Shown here in pieces: positions 11,278 through 22,636 of a stretch of 64,000 bases of DNA. Each line of letters starts with the position of its first letter. Position 1 is the first letter of the stretch. Origin of the DNA: Phlegmacium glaucopus (Eukaryota; Basidiomycota; Agaricomycetes; Agaricales; Cortinariaceae); contig MU130497.1 of the NCBI GenBank assembly GCA_015039465.1, forward strand, positions 31,942 through 95,941, in the 5' to 3' direction. The position numbers were made by a program, and so were the translations under genes. The notes below the pieces were generated by a model. The model searched no databases. It saw only the letters and a program-made list of their open reading frames with translations, and was not told where the DNA came from.

Positions 11278-12119
11278 ACCCAGGAGACGTCTAGGGATGT
11301 AAACACACCATTTTTGCAGTTTCACAACCTTTGCAGTATACTTGCAGATGCTTGCGGATGCTCACATATCATTGCGGATACTTGCAGATCATCGCAGGTC
11401 ATCACAGATCATCACAGATCATCACACATCATCACACATCATCACACATACTCACAGATCATTGCAGAATACTTGCAGATCACTGTACTTTACACTCTCC
11501 CACCTACTCCGTGCAGAGTCCATGTGGAGTCCGAGCTGTCCGAGCTGTCCGCGTGGACTCTTAGCATTCCACACAGATTTGTTAGGAATTAGTTAGGGTT
11601 GGGTTAAGGTTAGTGTTAAGGTTAGGGTTAGAATTAGGATAGGTATATATATTACAAAAGTTTTAAATTTTAAGGTTTAGGGTGTAAATTTTGTGCGGAC
11701 AGCTCGGACTCTGCGCGGATTAGGTGGGGGAGAGTAAAGACCTCGCAGATCATCGCAGATACTTGCAGTCATCACCAACATTTGCATTATCATTCGCAGT
11801 TGCCAGCTGTTCTCGCAATCATTAAACACGACTCCAACGAAGGTCACTCAGGTGACTGTATTACTCATCACCTTTATTTTTATCTTGTCTCCTTTTATTT
11901 GGCTCTTATCTCCTATGTTTCATTACCAAATTACCGGATCCATGTGACTCCGCTTTAACCCGCATTTTACATTTCTGTTTCACCTTTCCACACTTAGCTA
12001 TTTGCTAGTTATTATATTATTAGCAGTAGCAAGGGGAAGCAATAGAACAGAGGAGAACGGACAAATTACCACAGTTTTGATCCCACCTTTGGAATGTCGT
12101 ACTAAGCTACACTTGCACC
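11278..12119 (+). repeat. Interspersed repeat X, copy 3, with nested MITE
   Basis: It begins GGACCCAGGAGACGTCTAGG and carries a 10-bp array (ATCATCACAG-type) at 11390-11460. A 252-bp inverted-end element is inserted at 11488. The copy stops at the 26-base A run at 12120. Confidence 0.65.
11488..11739 (+). mobile_element. MITE with about 34-bp TIRs and telomere-like core
   Basis: The left end CTTTACACTCTCCCACCTAC pairs with the right end, whose complement reads CTTTACTCTCCCCCACCTAA. About 31 of 34 positions agree. The core contains degenerate TTAGGG/TTAAGG-like units (11596-11640) and an AT-rich stretch. X copies without this insertion (such as 9340) show the site is optional. A clean target duplication was not resolved. 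The same element appears at 14429-14680 as part of the 2.94-kb duplication. Confidence 0.75.
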
Positions 12120-12145
12120 AAAAAAAAAAAAAAAAAAAAAAAAAA
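12120..12145. other. 26-base A run at a sequence discontinuity
   Basis: It lies exactly where one X copy breaks off and a second identical RT-containing unit starts. The equivalent uninterrupted sequence near 15055 has CACCCCTTCAAAATC instead. A gap placeholder or assembly join is more likely than a real tract. Confidence 0.6.
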
Positions 12146-12486
12146 GACAAGATAAAAATAAAGGTGATGAGTAATACAGTCACCTGAGTGACCTTTGTTG
12201 GAGTTGTGTTTAAAGATTGCAAGAACAGCTGGTAACTGTGAATGATAATGTGAATGTTGGTGATGACTGCAAGTATCTGCAATGGTCTGCGAGTATTCTG
12301 TGATGATCTGTGAGTATGTGCAATGATCTGCAATGATCTGCAATGATCTGCAATGACCTGCAATGACCTGCAATGACCTGCAATGATCTGCAAGTATCTG
12401 CAATGATATGTGAGCATCTGCAAGTATACTGCAAAGGTTGTGAAACCGTGAAAATGGTGTGTTTACATCCCTAGATGTCTCCTGGG
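12146..12486 (-). repeat. Interspersed repeat X, copy 4 (partial)
   Basis: Identical to 9205-9545 (offset 2941). It starts abruptly after the A run. Confidence 0.7.
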
Positions 12487-14218
12487 TCCTATCACTATTC
12501 ATGATCCGGTTGAGGCTGCTAGCTGTTCCACTGCAGCCTCCACCACATCTTCCAATTCCGACTTGGAAGGTGTTCTGGAAATATATCATGAATTTTCAGA
12601 CATCTTTTCAAAGGGTAAAGCTAACACTCTAGCAGCTCATTGAGAGTATGACTTAAAAATTGAAATTGATGAGTCTGCAAAACCCCCTTTGGGTCCAATT
12701 TATCCACTTTCTGAATCCAAGGTGGGAACACTCTGAGAATTCATCGATGAGCACCTAAACATGGGTTTCATTCACCCTTCAAAGTCTCCTTTCGGAGCAC
12801 CTGTCCTGTTTATCAAGAAGGACAGGTCCCTCTGGCTTTGCATCAATTTCTGAAAACTCAATGCCATCACTCGGAAAGACAAGTATCCTTTACCTCTTGT
12901 TTCTGATTAACTTGATGCTCCCTGCAAATCCGGAATTTTTACTAAAATTGACTTAAAGCATGCCTACCATCTCATCCAGATCGCTGCTGGAGACGAGTGG
13001 AAGACTGCTTTCTGTACCTGCTATGGCTCCTTTGAATGGCTTGTCATGCCATTTGGACTCACCAATGCCCCTGGCGGTTTTCAAAGGTTCCTTAACACTA
13101 TTTTTGCTGACCTTTTAGATGTGTTCATAATCATCTATCTGGACAACATCCTCATTTTCTCCATTAACAAAAAAGGTCACATCAAACATGTCTCCAAAGT
13201 CCTCTGACAGCTTCGAGATAATAATCTCTTCACCAATGGTAAGAAATGTGTTTTCCACTCCGATTCCGTCAAGTACCTGGGTCACATGATTGGTACTGAT
13301 GGCCTTTCAATGGATCCGGCAAAAGTCCAAGTCATTCAAGACTGGCCAGAACCTCAGAAAGTCAAAGATGTCCAGTCCTTCCTTGGTTTTGCTAACTTTT
13401 ACAGGTGTTTCATCCACAACTACTCCAATATTGTTGTTCTGTTGACTCGTCGTCTTACCCAGAAAAATATTCCGTGGGTTGTTGATGACAGTTGCCGCCT
13501 TGCTTTTGAGACTCTCAGGGAGGCTTTTATTTTGGCTCCGGTGTTGACACATTGGAAGCCTAACTGTCCTATCATTGTGGAAACTGACACTTCTGATTAC
13601 ACTTTAGCAGCTATCCTTTCCATCCGTGATTCTGATGGAGAAATCCATCCTGTCGCATATTGTTCCCGTACCTTTTCTGGTGCAGAACTGAATTATGACA
13701 TTCACGATAAGGAACTCCTTGCCATTTTTGAAGCTTTCAAAGCTTGGCATCACTACCTTGAAGGTGCTAGTTTCCCAATTGATGTGGTTACTGACCATAA
13801 AAATCTAGAGTATTTTGCAACCACCAAAATCTTATTCCAGCATCAAGCCCAGTGGTCGGAGTACCTGTCCGCATTCAACATGGTTATTAGATTTCACCCA
13901 GGCCGTCTTGGAACAAAGCCAGACATGCTGACTTGTCATTCTGACCTCTATCTAAAGGAGGGAGGGAAAGATTATGGTGAAGTCAATCCACATAATTTTA
14001 AACCTATCTTTTCTTCCAAACAACTTTCCACTTCTCTCCGAGCTACTTCATTACTTCCCACTGTACTCTGTGGTATCTTCACCATGGATGTTGAAGAGCT
14101 CAACAAGGGGATTCTTTCCGCTCTTTCCATGGATCCCCTTGCACAGTCCTACTTATTAGATATCAATAATCCAAAGTATGTTAGATGGTCAAAGGACACT
14201 TCTGGATTCATTGATAGG
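12487..14218 (+). pseudogene. pol: Ty3/gypsy reverse transcriptase-RNase H, copy 2
   Basis: It appears base-for-base identical to 9546-11277, with the same five stops and the same YLDN box. Identity of degraded sequence means the duplication is very recent or is an assembly artefact. See the copy 1 entry for domains. Confidence 0.9.
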
Positions 14219-15190
14219 ACCCAGGAGACGTCTAGGGATGTAAACACACCATTTTTGCAGTTTCACAACCTTTGCAGTATACTTGCAGATGCTTGCGGAT
14301 GCTCACATATCATTGCGGATACTTGCAGATCATCGCAGGTCATCACAGATCATCACAGATCATCACACATCATCACACATCATCACACATACTCACAGAT
14401 CATTGCAGAATACTTGCAGATCACTGTACTTTACACTCTCCCACCTACTCCGTGCAGAGTCCATGTGGAGTCCGAGCTGTCCGAGCTGTCCGCGTGGACT
14501 CTTAGCATTCCACACAGATTTGTTAGGAATTAGTTAGGGTTGGGTTAAGGTTAGTGTTAAGGTTAGGGTTAGAATTAGGATAGGTATATATATTACAAAA
14601 GTTTTAAATTTTAAGGTTTAGGGTGTAAATTTTGTGCGGACAGCTCGGACTCTGCGCGGATTAGGTGGGGGAGAGTAAAGACCTCGCAGATCATCGCAGA
14701 TACTTGCAGTCATCACCAACATTTGCATTATCATTCGCAGTTGCCAGCTGTTCTCGCAATCATTAAACACGACTCCAACGAAGGTCACTCAGGTGACTGT
14801 ATTACTCATCACCTTTATTTTTATCTTGTCTCCTTTTATTTGGCTCTTATCTCCTATGTTTCATTACCAAATTACCGGATCCATGTGACTCCACTTTAAC
14901 CCGCATTTTACATTTCTGTTTCACCTTTCCACACTTAGCTATTTGCTAGTTATTAGCAGTAGCAAGTAAGGGGAAGCAATAGAACAGAGGAGAACGGACA
15001 AATTACCACAGTTTTGATCCCACCTTTGGAACATCGTACTAAGCTACACTTGCACCCCTTCAAAATCATCCTGCAAACTTCGCTTTTTCTGCACATTGTC
15101 TCGCACTTTAAAGCGAACCTTCGCACCTCATAAAACCTCACTATCACCTACTGAAGAGAACTACATCAACCCCACGAACTATGTACTACT
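14219..15190 (+). repeat. Interspersed repeat X, copy 5 (most complete)
   Basis: It begins like the other copies, contains the nested MITE at 14429-14680, and runs without a break to CTATGTACTACTTGCGGTC, where the integrase frame begins. It matches 11278-11951 exactly and then shows scattered differences. Confidence 0.7.
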
Positions 15191-16569
15191 TGCGGTCTGT
15201 CCTCACTGCAGGTACATCATCGTCCAGATCAATCAACGGATCTATGTTCCAGATTCCGGAGATCTTCATCTCTGTGTCCTTCATTATTATCATGACCATC
15301 CTGTCTCCGGACATTTTGGTGTCAATAGGACTCTTGCAGTTATCCGTCGAGAGTATACTTGGCCCAGTATTCATGTTTTTGTCACTGACTATTGTAGGAC
15401 TTGCACCACCTGTTCTCAGTCCAAAGCCAAACATCATAAACCATATGGCTTACTCCAACAACTCCCTGTTCCATCCTGTCCCTGGGACTCCATCTCCATG
15501 GATTTCATTGAACACCTTCCAGACTCCAAAGGTTTCACTGTGGTCTTGGTCATAGTAGACCATTTCACGAAACAATCTATTTTCATCCCCACATACAACA
15601 CCATCACTTCCACTCAACCTGCTGGACTATTTGTCATCCACATGTTTTCCAAGCACGGTGTTCTGTCCCATGTAACCTCCAATCGTGGTTCCGAGTTTGT
15701 ATCCCACTTCTTCAGATCCCTCGGAAAAGCCCTTGACATGAAGTTGCACTTCACCTCCGGATACCACCCAGAAGGTGACAGACAAACAGAACATGTCAAC
15801 CAGACCTTGGAACAATACATCCATATCTACTGCAATTATCAGCAAGACAACTGGAGTTCACTTCTCCTGTTAGCGGAATTCTCCTACAACAATACTCCGA
15901 GTGCCACTACCGGTGTATCTCCATTCTTTGCCAACAAAGGTTACAATCCGGCTATCACTATCCATCTGGAGTACAACTTCATTTCCTCCCGTGCTCAAAA
16001 GTACATTATGGACCTTAACAAACTCCTTGAGGAACTCCAAAAAGCTATCCTTACCTCCCAGGAACAATACCAATGTTCCACAAACAAGTGTCGGATTCCT
16101 CCTCCGGACTTCAAGGTTGGAGATTGAGCCTTTGTCAGAGCACAATTCTTCCATATGACCAGACCTTCAAAGAAGCTTTCCAAGAAGTATCTTGGTCTGT
16201 ATGAGATTATTGCTCAGGCAGGTCCTTTGTCCTGGACCCTCCATCTTCCCAACAACTTGCGTGCCATCCATCCCGTTTTCCATGTTTCCATGCTAGAGCC
16301 CTCTGTTCCGAACACTATTCCGGATTGTACACAACCTCTGCCTCCTCCGGTCTTCATTGATGGAGAACAGGAGTTCGAGGTCTCCAAAATTTTGGACTCT
16401 AAATTGGACAACAGACGGCGTTTATGCAAACTTCTGTACCTAGTCAAGTGGTCTGGCTATGAAGGTACTGATGAAGAAACTTCCTGGTTGCCAGCTAATG
16501 AATTAGGACACATGTCTGAATTTGTTGCTGATTTCCACCAGAGCTACCTGGACCTCTTCCACTCTCTTG
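15191..16569 (+). pseudogene. Ty3/gypsy integrase with chromodomain
   Basis: Integrase inserts the cDNA, and the chromodomain directs it to modified chromatin. The HHCC zinc region is visible (HYYHDHPVSGHFG, then CRTCTTC). In the catalytic core, D is in SMDFIEHLPDSKGF, the second position reads TSNRGSEF where TSDRGSEF is expected, and E is in HPEGDRQTEHVNQTLEQY. A TGA interrupts after FKVGD at about 16125. The C-terminal part ends in a chromodomain (KLLYLVKWSGYEGTDEETSW). This makes the element a chromovirus. The D-to-N change and the stop make it inactive. The frame starts inside X. Confidence 0.9.
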
Positions 16570-17009
16570 ATTCCTTTTCCATTCCTTTCCTTGTTTTTCT
16601 GTCCCTTCCATGTTCATTTCCATTCTTTTCCTTTCTGTTATCTTACTCTTCTGTTCACACAAAACAAAGTCAAGAAAACAATATTTTTTATAAACAAAAC
16701 AAAGAAGCAACAAGAAAAAAATTATATACAAGTTATTTACTATTTCTACTCTTTTGTTTTTTTCTACTCCTTCCATCCTTCTCCACTCTTGGACGCAGAC
16801 GAGTGAGGAATGAGTGCAGTGTGCAGAGTTTTTGCAATCACAAGATAACATGTCACAGTCATGTAACATTTATCATCTTTCTTTCATACCGCATAGACGC
16901 ATATATAGAATCCTTACCTTTGTCCTGCTTGTTGTCAAATTATCTTAATATTCAACAACGTTCATAATCTGACTTAACTTTCTTTCATTTGTATCTCAAA
17001 TTATCGTGT
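16570..17009. other. Spacer after the integrase, 3' LTR not found
   Basis: A T/C-rich then AT-rich stretch. The expected family A LTR is absent, so the gypsy element's 3' end is lost or lies elsewhere. Confidence 0.5.
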
Positions 17010-19773
17010 ATGGAGCCAGACGACTCGACAGGACTGAGAGTAGGGACAGGCCCTACCTCCGGGTCAGGAATGATGACCAGCAGCACGGACTCAGGGCAAG
17101 GATCTGAGCCCCTGTCGGATGCATTTATAGCTGTGGCAGTGGGCAGGGGTTCGAAAGGGTCAAGCTGGCGTGTCAAGGCCCCTGAAGGGTCCTCCCAGAT
17201 GGAGGTTAGGAGATCTTCTCGAGTTGTGTCATCTAAAGCAAGATCGTCACAGGCGAGCATGGTTGGGACGTCAGACCAGGCTGTTGAGGCGTTGGCAGGT
17301 GGGAAGCGCACAGTAGGGCATGTCTATTGAGTTCTCCAGCCAGTAGTTGAGGAAGGCCGGGCTATACCTGGTGTGCTGCCAGACTCATCAGGAAAGGCAG
17401 GTGGCTTTCGGGACACCACTACACCCCAGGTGAGTTTGGTGGCTGGTGGGCCAGTCTCAACGGGTCATAAGCGTTCAGCAATGAGCGCTGCTCTTGGTTC
17501 TATTTGCCATGGACGAGAACTTACTCCACTGGCATCTGCAAGTGATTTTCCGCCGGGACACTTTGACGAGCCCTTCAGCGATGATTGTGTCCCTCCTATC
17601 ACTGGTACATCACCAATGAGAGTTGACCAGGCCGGGAGGATCACAGCTCCCATCTTGAGCCCCATGTCCCAGAACCCTTTATTCCAGAGACCAGCAGTTG
17701 TCAGTGGGTTTACGCCTTCACCCAGGAGCCAATGTTCGGGTCATTTCCGTACACGGGATGGCAATGTGGCGTGGGCAGCGATGGAGGGCTTGTTACCCAT
17801 CCCTGATGGTTTCAAGGCAACGGGGTATGCACCAGTTGGTGGCGTTACATACAAGGTCCAGTCGCCTCATTTGCAGGATTTAGGCAGTCAAGGAAGCAGG
17901 AAGGGCAGAAGACTGTTTGAGGGGTATGAGGAAGGAGCACAGACGGGTCGCTTCGGCCATCCTCAGGTTGCCAGGCAGGCAGGCCAGCAGATAGCCATGC
18001 AAGCGAATATGCAGGATTTCAGCCAGCAGATAGCCATGCAAGCGAATACACAGGGTGTATGTTATTGCGACGTCTCAACCCATTCAATTTACAGCATGGT
18101 TCAGATCACAACCTCCATTCAAACGTGCAGGAGATCCTTTACTATGCTGAATCTCGGTTCTGGTGCATTTTGAACGAGATCAGTAAGGCCAATCTTGACC
18201 GGCAATCGTGGACCCAGAAACTCCTTCAACAGGAACTGGTACGCACCCTGTGATTGTTCTAGTGCCACTCCTGACAAATTGACAGCTATTTATCCTATCA
18301 TATGTCGGCATTGCAAATGCGATTGGGCAGACTGTTGACGTGCCAATCATCGTCCGGTCGCTGGCAGACAGTATGGCAATGTTACAACAGGACGACCTCC
18401 CTATACCATTTGATCCAGAATTTCTGATGATGTTGGATATTGGGGCCCACGAAAGTGACAACAAGAGCCGAGTGGTTGAAAAGTACAATCGTGCTTGGTG
18501 GAATGGCAGGAAGCCAAGAAGTCTTGCCATTGCCAAAATTCTGGATCATTCATGCCTTCCGAAATGCCTCCACATGCATAAAATACAACTGGCGTCTACT
18601 TGCCGGGGTGAAATTGTGGATTGTCCCCAGGTTCCAGCGAAGCCGACTATGCCGGCCGCATTGGCGGGTGCCGGTACTGATGCCAGTGCCGGTCAATGTC
18701 AGCAATGTGTCCTGTACCGCGATATTCTTGGGGATACCCTCCGGGACTTCCTCGATGTCCACCGGTTTTCCAATACCATGTCAACCGCCTCCAAAAATCA
18801 GTGGCACCTGGATATGCGCCGGGCATCAACCTTCAACTTACTGCACGAGGCGGCTGTGATCAAGGAATCATCAACGCCGGCCTCAGATGAACTGGCACAG
18901 CAGGTCCATGGGATCAACACTTCCACCTCGGCTTCACTACAACAGGCCTCTATCGCAGAAGTGGCAGAACAAGAGCTTCATCGACTAAGGGCATTGCCTC
19001 CAACCTCACACAAGTGGACCTGGGGTGAGAGTCTCACGGACGCCGAAGTCGTGGCCCTGCGCCGGTCGGGGACACGGCCAGCACAGGCATCCCATTCTGG
19101 GTACGACATATCATTGAGAGAGGGGAGACTTACTGGGGAGGTATCCTCCCCTTCACTTCCAACCTCTCATGGCCGATATGACAAGGTGCCGGTGGAGGTA
19201 TCCCTGCCGGTTCCACTTCGGCATTCAACAGACCCACCATATTTGGCAAGGTATGGTCACCTTGTCTATGACCCTCTCCCGAGCCCAAGCTCTGGCATGC
19301 AACTACCTCCAGCCGAACGAACTGGAGCTCAGCTGGCAGAACTCTCACCAGGTCTGCCGGGGTCACCGGCCGGCTGTGACTATCTCGTGGCTGATGATTG
19401 GTCGTCGGCCAGTGATGAGCTTCACACCGCACCGGCTGTTGCTGTCTCTGCTGACCTTGTTGCAGATAATTGGTCATCGGCCAGTGAAGATGAGCATGCC
19501 CCGGTCAAAATCTCGGCGTCGGCGTCTGGGCGTACCATCGCACATAGGTCTGAAGCTATCGAATATGTGTCACCGGCATCAGCATCGGCACCACATGCCC
19601 TCTGGATTTCAGCCAGTGAGGATGAAGAGGAGGAGGACCCCAGGCCACATTCAGATCAGCAGGAGGATGACGTGGGGGCCGTTGCGGCACCTGAGGATTG
19701 GTCGTCTGCCAGTGAGCAGGAGACACCGGCGGCAATGTTGGCGGAAGATTGGTCATCAGAGAGTGAGCACTGA
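17010..19773 (+). pseudogene. Unrecognised large mobile-element gene (decayed)
   Basis: The frame opens MEPDDSTGLRVGTG. A single in-frame TGA near 17328 (probably from CGA) joins two long ORFs. The frame then shifts near 18070 to the part reading SNVQEILYYAESRFW, then to a 477-residue part starting near SYVGIANAIGQTVDVPII. The C-terminal 150 residues carry four or five copies of an acidic DWSSASE motif. A 39-bp tandem duplication encodes QQIAMQAN twice near 17985. Codon use is much GC-richer than in the flanking gypsy DNA. No family was recognised. Proximity to KDZ and gag-like sequence suggests an accessory gene of a transposon. Confidence 0.55.
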
Positions 19774-19781
19774 GTCACATC

Positions 19782-20090
19782 TTGACCAGCCCGGCTGAGA
19801 CATTGTCATCAGGCAGTGGGTCAGGCCCGGTCGATGCCGGTAGCCGGTCCAGCGGCCTCAACCCCAACTCCCAGTTTGCCATTTCACCATCCCGCATCAC
19901 CCTAGATCCCTCTCATACTTGCCTCAACGACCTCGTCGTCCTTCCTAATATGTCTCCGGACCCATTAGTATCATCCTTGGTGATCACAGGGATGCCTGTT
20001 CGTAGATATGGTCCAGAACATTTTGCCCACCTTCAAGATAACATGTTTGAGGAGGAACAATCTGAAGAGGAAGCGGAGGATTCAGGTTGA
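19782..20090 (+). CDS. Small acidic-tailed ORF, possibly the end of the preceding gene
   Basis: 102 residues, Ser/Pro-rich at the start and ending in EEEQSEEEAEDSG. It lies 9 bases after the stop of the 17010-19773 gene in another frame and may be its displaced C-terminus. No domain was recognised. Confidence 0.35.
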   Translation: MTSPAETLSSGSGSGPVDAGSRSSGLNPNSQFAISPSRITLDPSHTCLNDLVVLPNMSPDPLVSSLVITGMPVRRYGPEHFAHLQDNMFEEEQSEEEAEDSG

Positions 20091-20091
20091 T

Positions 20092-20565
20092 TTTATTTGT
20101 ACAAAGTTTTTGTCTCTCGTAATGCTCTACAGTGCAGTCAAAAATGCTATCTAGTTTGAAAGATTCCAGTCACCTGCGTTTTGTACTGCCACCCTGAGTC
20201 GAACCTGGCACCGGCAACAGCAGCTGCCTGCGCCCGACTGCCGGTTTCAGATCCACCCCCGGTGTGATTACATCGGCTGGTCAACCGGCATCTATACCAC
20301 TGGCACTGATAGACCGGCACATACATCGGCTGCAGACACCGGCATGCAGATTGGCATGGGCACACCGGCATACCCATCGGCTGTGTACACCGGCATACAC
20401 ACCGGCATGGATACACCGGCATACACCATACACATCGGCTGCATACGCCGGCATACACACCGGCATAGGTACACCGGCATACACCATACACATCAGCTGC
20501 ATACGCCAGCATACACATCGGCATGGACACACTGGCACTCATACACCGGTACACAACACACTGGC
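20092..20565 (+). repeat. Repeat A: CCGGCATACAC-rich tandem repeat
   Basis: Its first part is unique (ACAAAGTTTTTGTCTCTC...). It then becomes a degenerate tandem array of ACCGGCATACAC / CATCGGCTGCATACG units. The mirror image of the whole block, read backwards and not complemented, is found at 24921-25330. It ends exactly where repeat B starts. Confidence 0.75.
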
Positions 20566-21032
20566 GCTGGTGCCCCAGGGTGCACTAGGCACCAGCACTC
20601 TTATTCCTGGCATCATGGCCGGCACCTCACATCAGCACCATCAGGGCCCTACAATGTTCTCTGGCCTCTACATGTGGGGAATGCCGGTCCTCGGAAATGT
20701 GCCTCTCGGAGGTGTCCTGCGATTTGATCAGGCCGGGAAATGTATTTCTATCATTAGTTTAGATCACCTTAGCCCCCAAGGTACATATACATGTGCATAT
20801 ACCAGCCCTAGGCCCTTCCTGTGGCCTAGGGATGAGAGCGGAGCCGGCAGCGGCATACACAGTCGGCATTCTGAAGGCATTCCTTGAGTCCGTGGAGCAC
20901 GGCACACTGTGTATTTCTATATATGGTAGGCGATATTCCCGGATTCGAGGTGTTCCGGGAATGCGTACCATACGGCACACTGTGGCCGTTCCAGGAATCA
21001 TACCATACGACACACTGTAGTGTCCTTACCTG
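20566..21032 (+). repeat. Repeat B-type block (467 bp), copy 1
   Basis: A direct repeat of 25331-25797 (offset 4765) with only scattered differences; it is unrelated to interspersed repeat B. It opens with a perfect hairpin, CTGGTGCC ... GGCACCAG, at 20567-20594. Near its end it has three copies of a GGCACACTGTG-like motif. It interrupts the gag-like gene to its right and is probably a terminal or regulatory part of a mobile element. Confidence 0.7.
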
Positions 21033-22293
21033 GCCAGCGGAGCCAATGTTGAACGAAATGCAGACAATTCTGCCCCCAAGGGCCTTATCAACCCACTTGC
21101 CTTGCTCATCGATGACCAGTCGTTTGGCAGGTCCTTGGTGTTCTCTGTGGGAATGGCCTTTGCCACAGAGATAGCACCAAAAGCTGGATGATTGTTGAGA
21201 GGTGCGAAAGGAGGACGATTGAGAATGGAATCCCCCTCGGTTAGAATAGAATGTGCTTCCCCCTTGAAACCCCCACCCTCTGCCTCGCAAACCCACCACT
21301 GTTGCTATGAGACCTGCCCACTACAAATGGCAGGGAGCTCCCTGGCTGCCTGAGTTTCTCCAGGATTGTCGGTACAAGGTTCCTCATCTTGTATTGGTGA
21401 TACAGCTGCTCATTGAATATCAAGCCATATGAATCATCTCTCCTTCCGACCCAGGACCCATACGATTCGATGATATACCCCCTATAAGAGGGCCAATCCT
21501 GTGTGTAGTCGGGCCTTGTTGCAATCACGCTAAAGAATTCCGCAAACATATCTGCGCAGTCCCTAGCTCAGGCACCACCAGGACCAATGTTGTCACCCAT
21601 TGCCAGGTATTTCCGCATTCCTCATATGAAGTTCTCACAAATTTCGGTGAAATCATCGGTCGTAATGTAATGGTCCTTCCCTGCTGACATTGCCTTCTGC
21701 TTCATGCTCACTACTCCCTTTTCATTCCACGTCATTTGGGTGTCGACAGATTCAGTGGACTGAGAGGCGCTCAGGCATGCCTTGTGAGTACACATAGCCA
21801 GCGGTATGTAATTCCGGAAACCTGTCTTCAGCTCCGTAATTATGGAGATGGGCAGATCGCTCGTCGCATTTGTTATTGCATGTGAAAAATATCACCTTGT
21901 AGGTGCCGACCTGTCTCCAGTCGACCTGGGATTTGCATTTCCCGATTCCAGAAATCTGGTGAAGGCTGCCATCATCTCGGGCGTCCATGTGACTCGAGGT
22001 GCATCTGGCGGTGCATCAGATGACAAGGAAGGGGCTGGCGCATGCCTAGTTTGCTCATGGGCATCATAAGACTGGTGGTTGAACGGTAAGCTATCTGAGA
22101 CCAGGGAACTCCGCTTCCTATCATGCGTGTAAGGGATGCCGTGCATCTTCGCAGCATAAGAACAATCTCCATCCCCTCGTGCAGCAGTCTGTGGGCCTGG
22201 GTTGGTGGTATTTTGTGGCCCGTGACCCCAATCAGTCCGTCGACCTCCAATGTCACTGTGTGAAGGCAAGGCTGTTTGAGGGCCCGTTCGCAT
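21033..22293 (-). pseudogene. Gag-like zinc-binding protein gene (decayed)
   Basis: Read leftwards from 22293, the pieces are MRTGPQTALPSHSDIGG, then TWTPEMMAAFTRFLESGN. After a frame change come MFAEFFSVIATRPDYTQDWP and SWVGRRDDSYGLIFNEQLYH, then a Gly/Arg/Ser-rich stretch and a cysteine/histidine cluster CYLCGKGHSHREH with a following VCISFN. This layout resembles the gag-like proteins encoded beside tyrosine recombinases or retroelements in Agaricomycetes, but the family is not certain. The end is cut by repeat B-type block at 21032. Frames change at least twice, so it is not functional as given. Confidence 0.5.
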
Positions 22294-22565
22294 GGCGTCC
22301 TGCGGGCCAGACTACATTCCAGTCAATATATGCGCATTTAATGGGTAAGAACGACATACAGCGTTGTTCAGTGCTTGTGAGACTATCTGCGGGCCCATTT
22401 GCGTGGCATTCTGCAGGCCGGATGTGTCAATATATGTGCATTTAATTGGTAAGAACAACGTACAGCGTCATTCAGCACTCGTGTGGCTATCTGCGGGCCC
22501 ACTGGCATTTGTATGGCATTCTGCAGGCCTGACTATATGCAAGTCAATAAAAATATGCGCATGAT
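22282..22565 (+). repeat. Tandem repeat, about 106-bp unit, three copies
   Basis: Each unit carries GGGCCC then GCATTCTGCAGGCC, CAATATATG, GCATTTAAT and GGTAAGAACAACGTACAGCG. The third copy is shorter. It lies between the KDZ tail and the gag-like gene. Confidence 0.7.
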
Positions 22566-22636
22566 AAGCGGATTGTATGGGTCGGCATTGTGGATGGTGA
22601 AGAGTAATCAATCTTCATTCCACATTGGGCAAAAAT

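Noticed and set aside
11390..11470. CRISPR-like array of short repeats
   Set aside because: Units are 10 bp and contiguous without unique spacers, and the genome is eukaryotic.
11596..11640. True telomere or chromosome end
   Set aside because: The telomere-like units are few, degenerate and enclosed by MITE inverted repeats in the middle of a sequence.
12120..12145. Poly(A) tail of a LINE or retrogene
   Set aside because: There is no reverse-transcribed gene 5' to it and no target duplication; the sequence on both sides belongs to repeat X. A gap placeholder fits better.
16555..16800. 3' LTR of the gypsy element after the chromodomain
   Set aside because: The sequence is T/C-rich and does not match the family A LTR; no TG...CA repeat was found.
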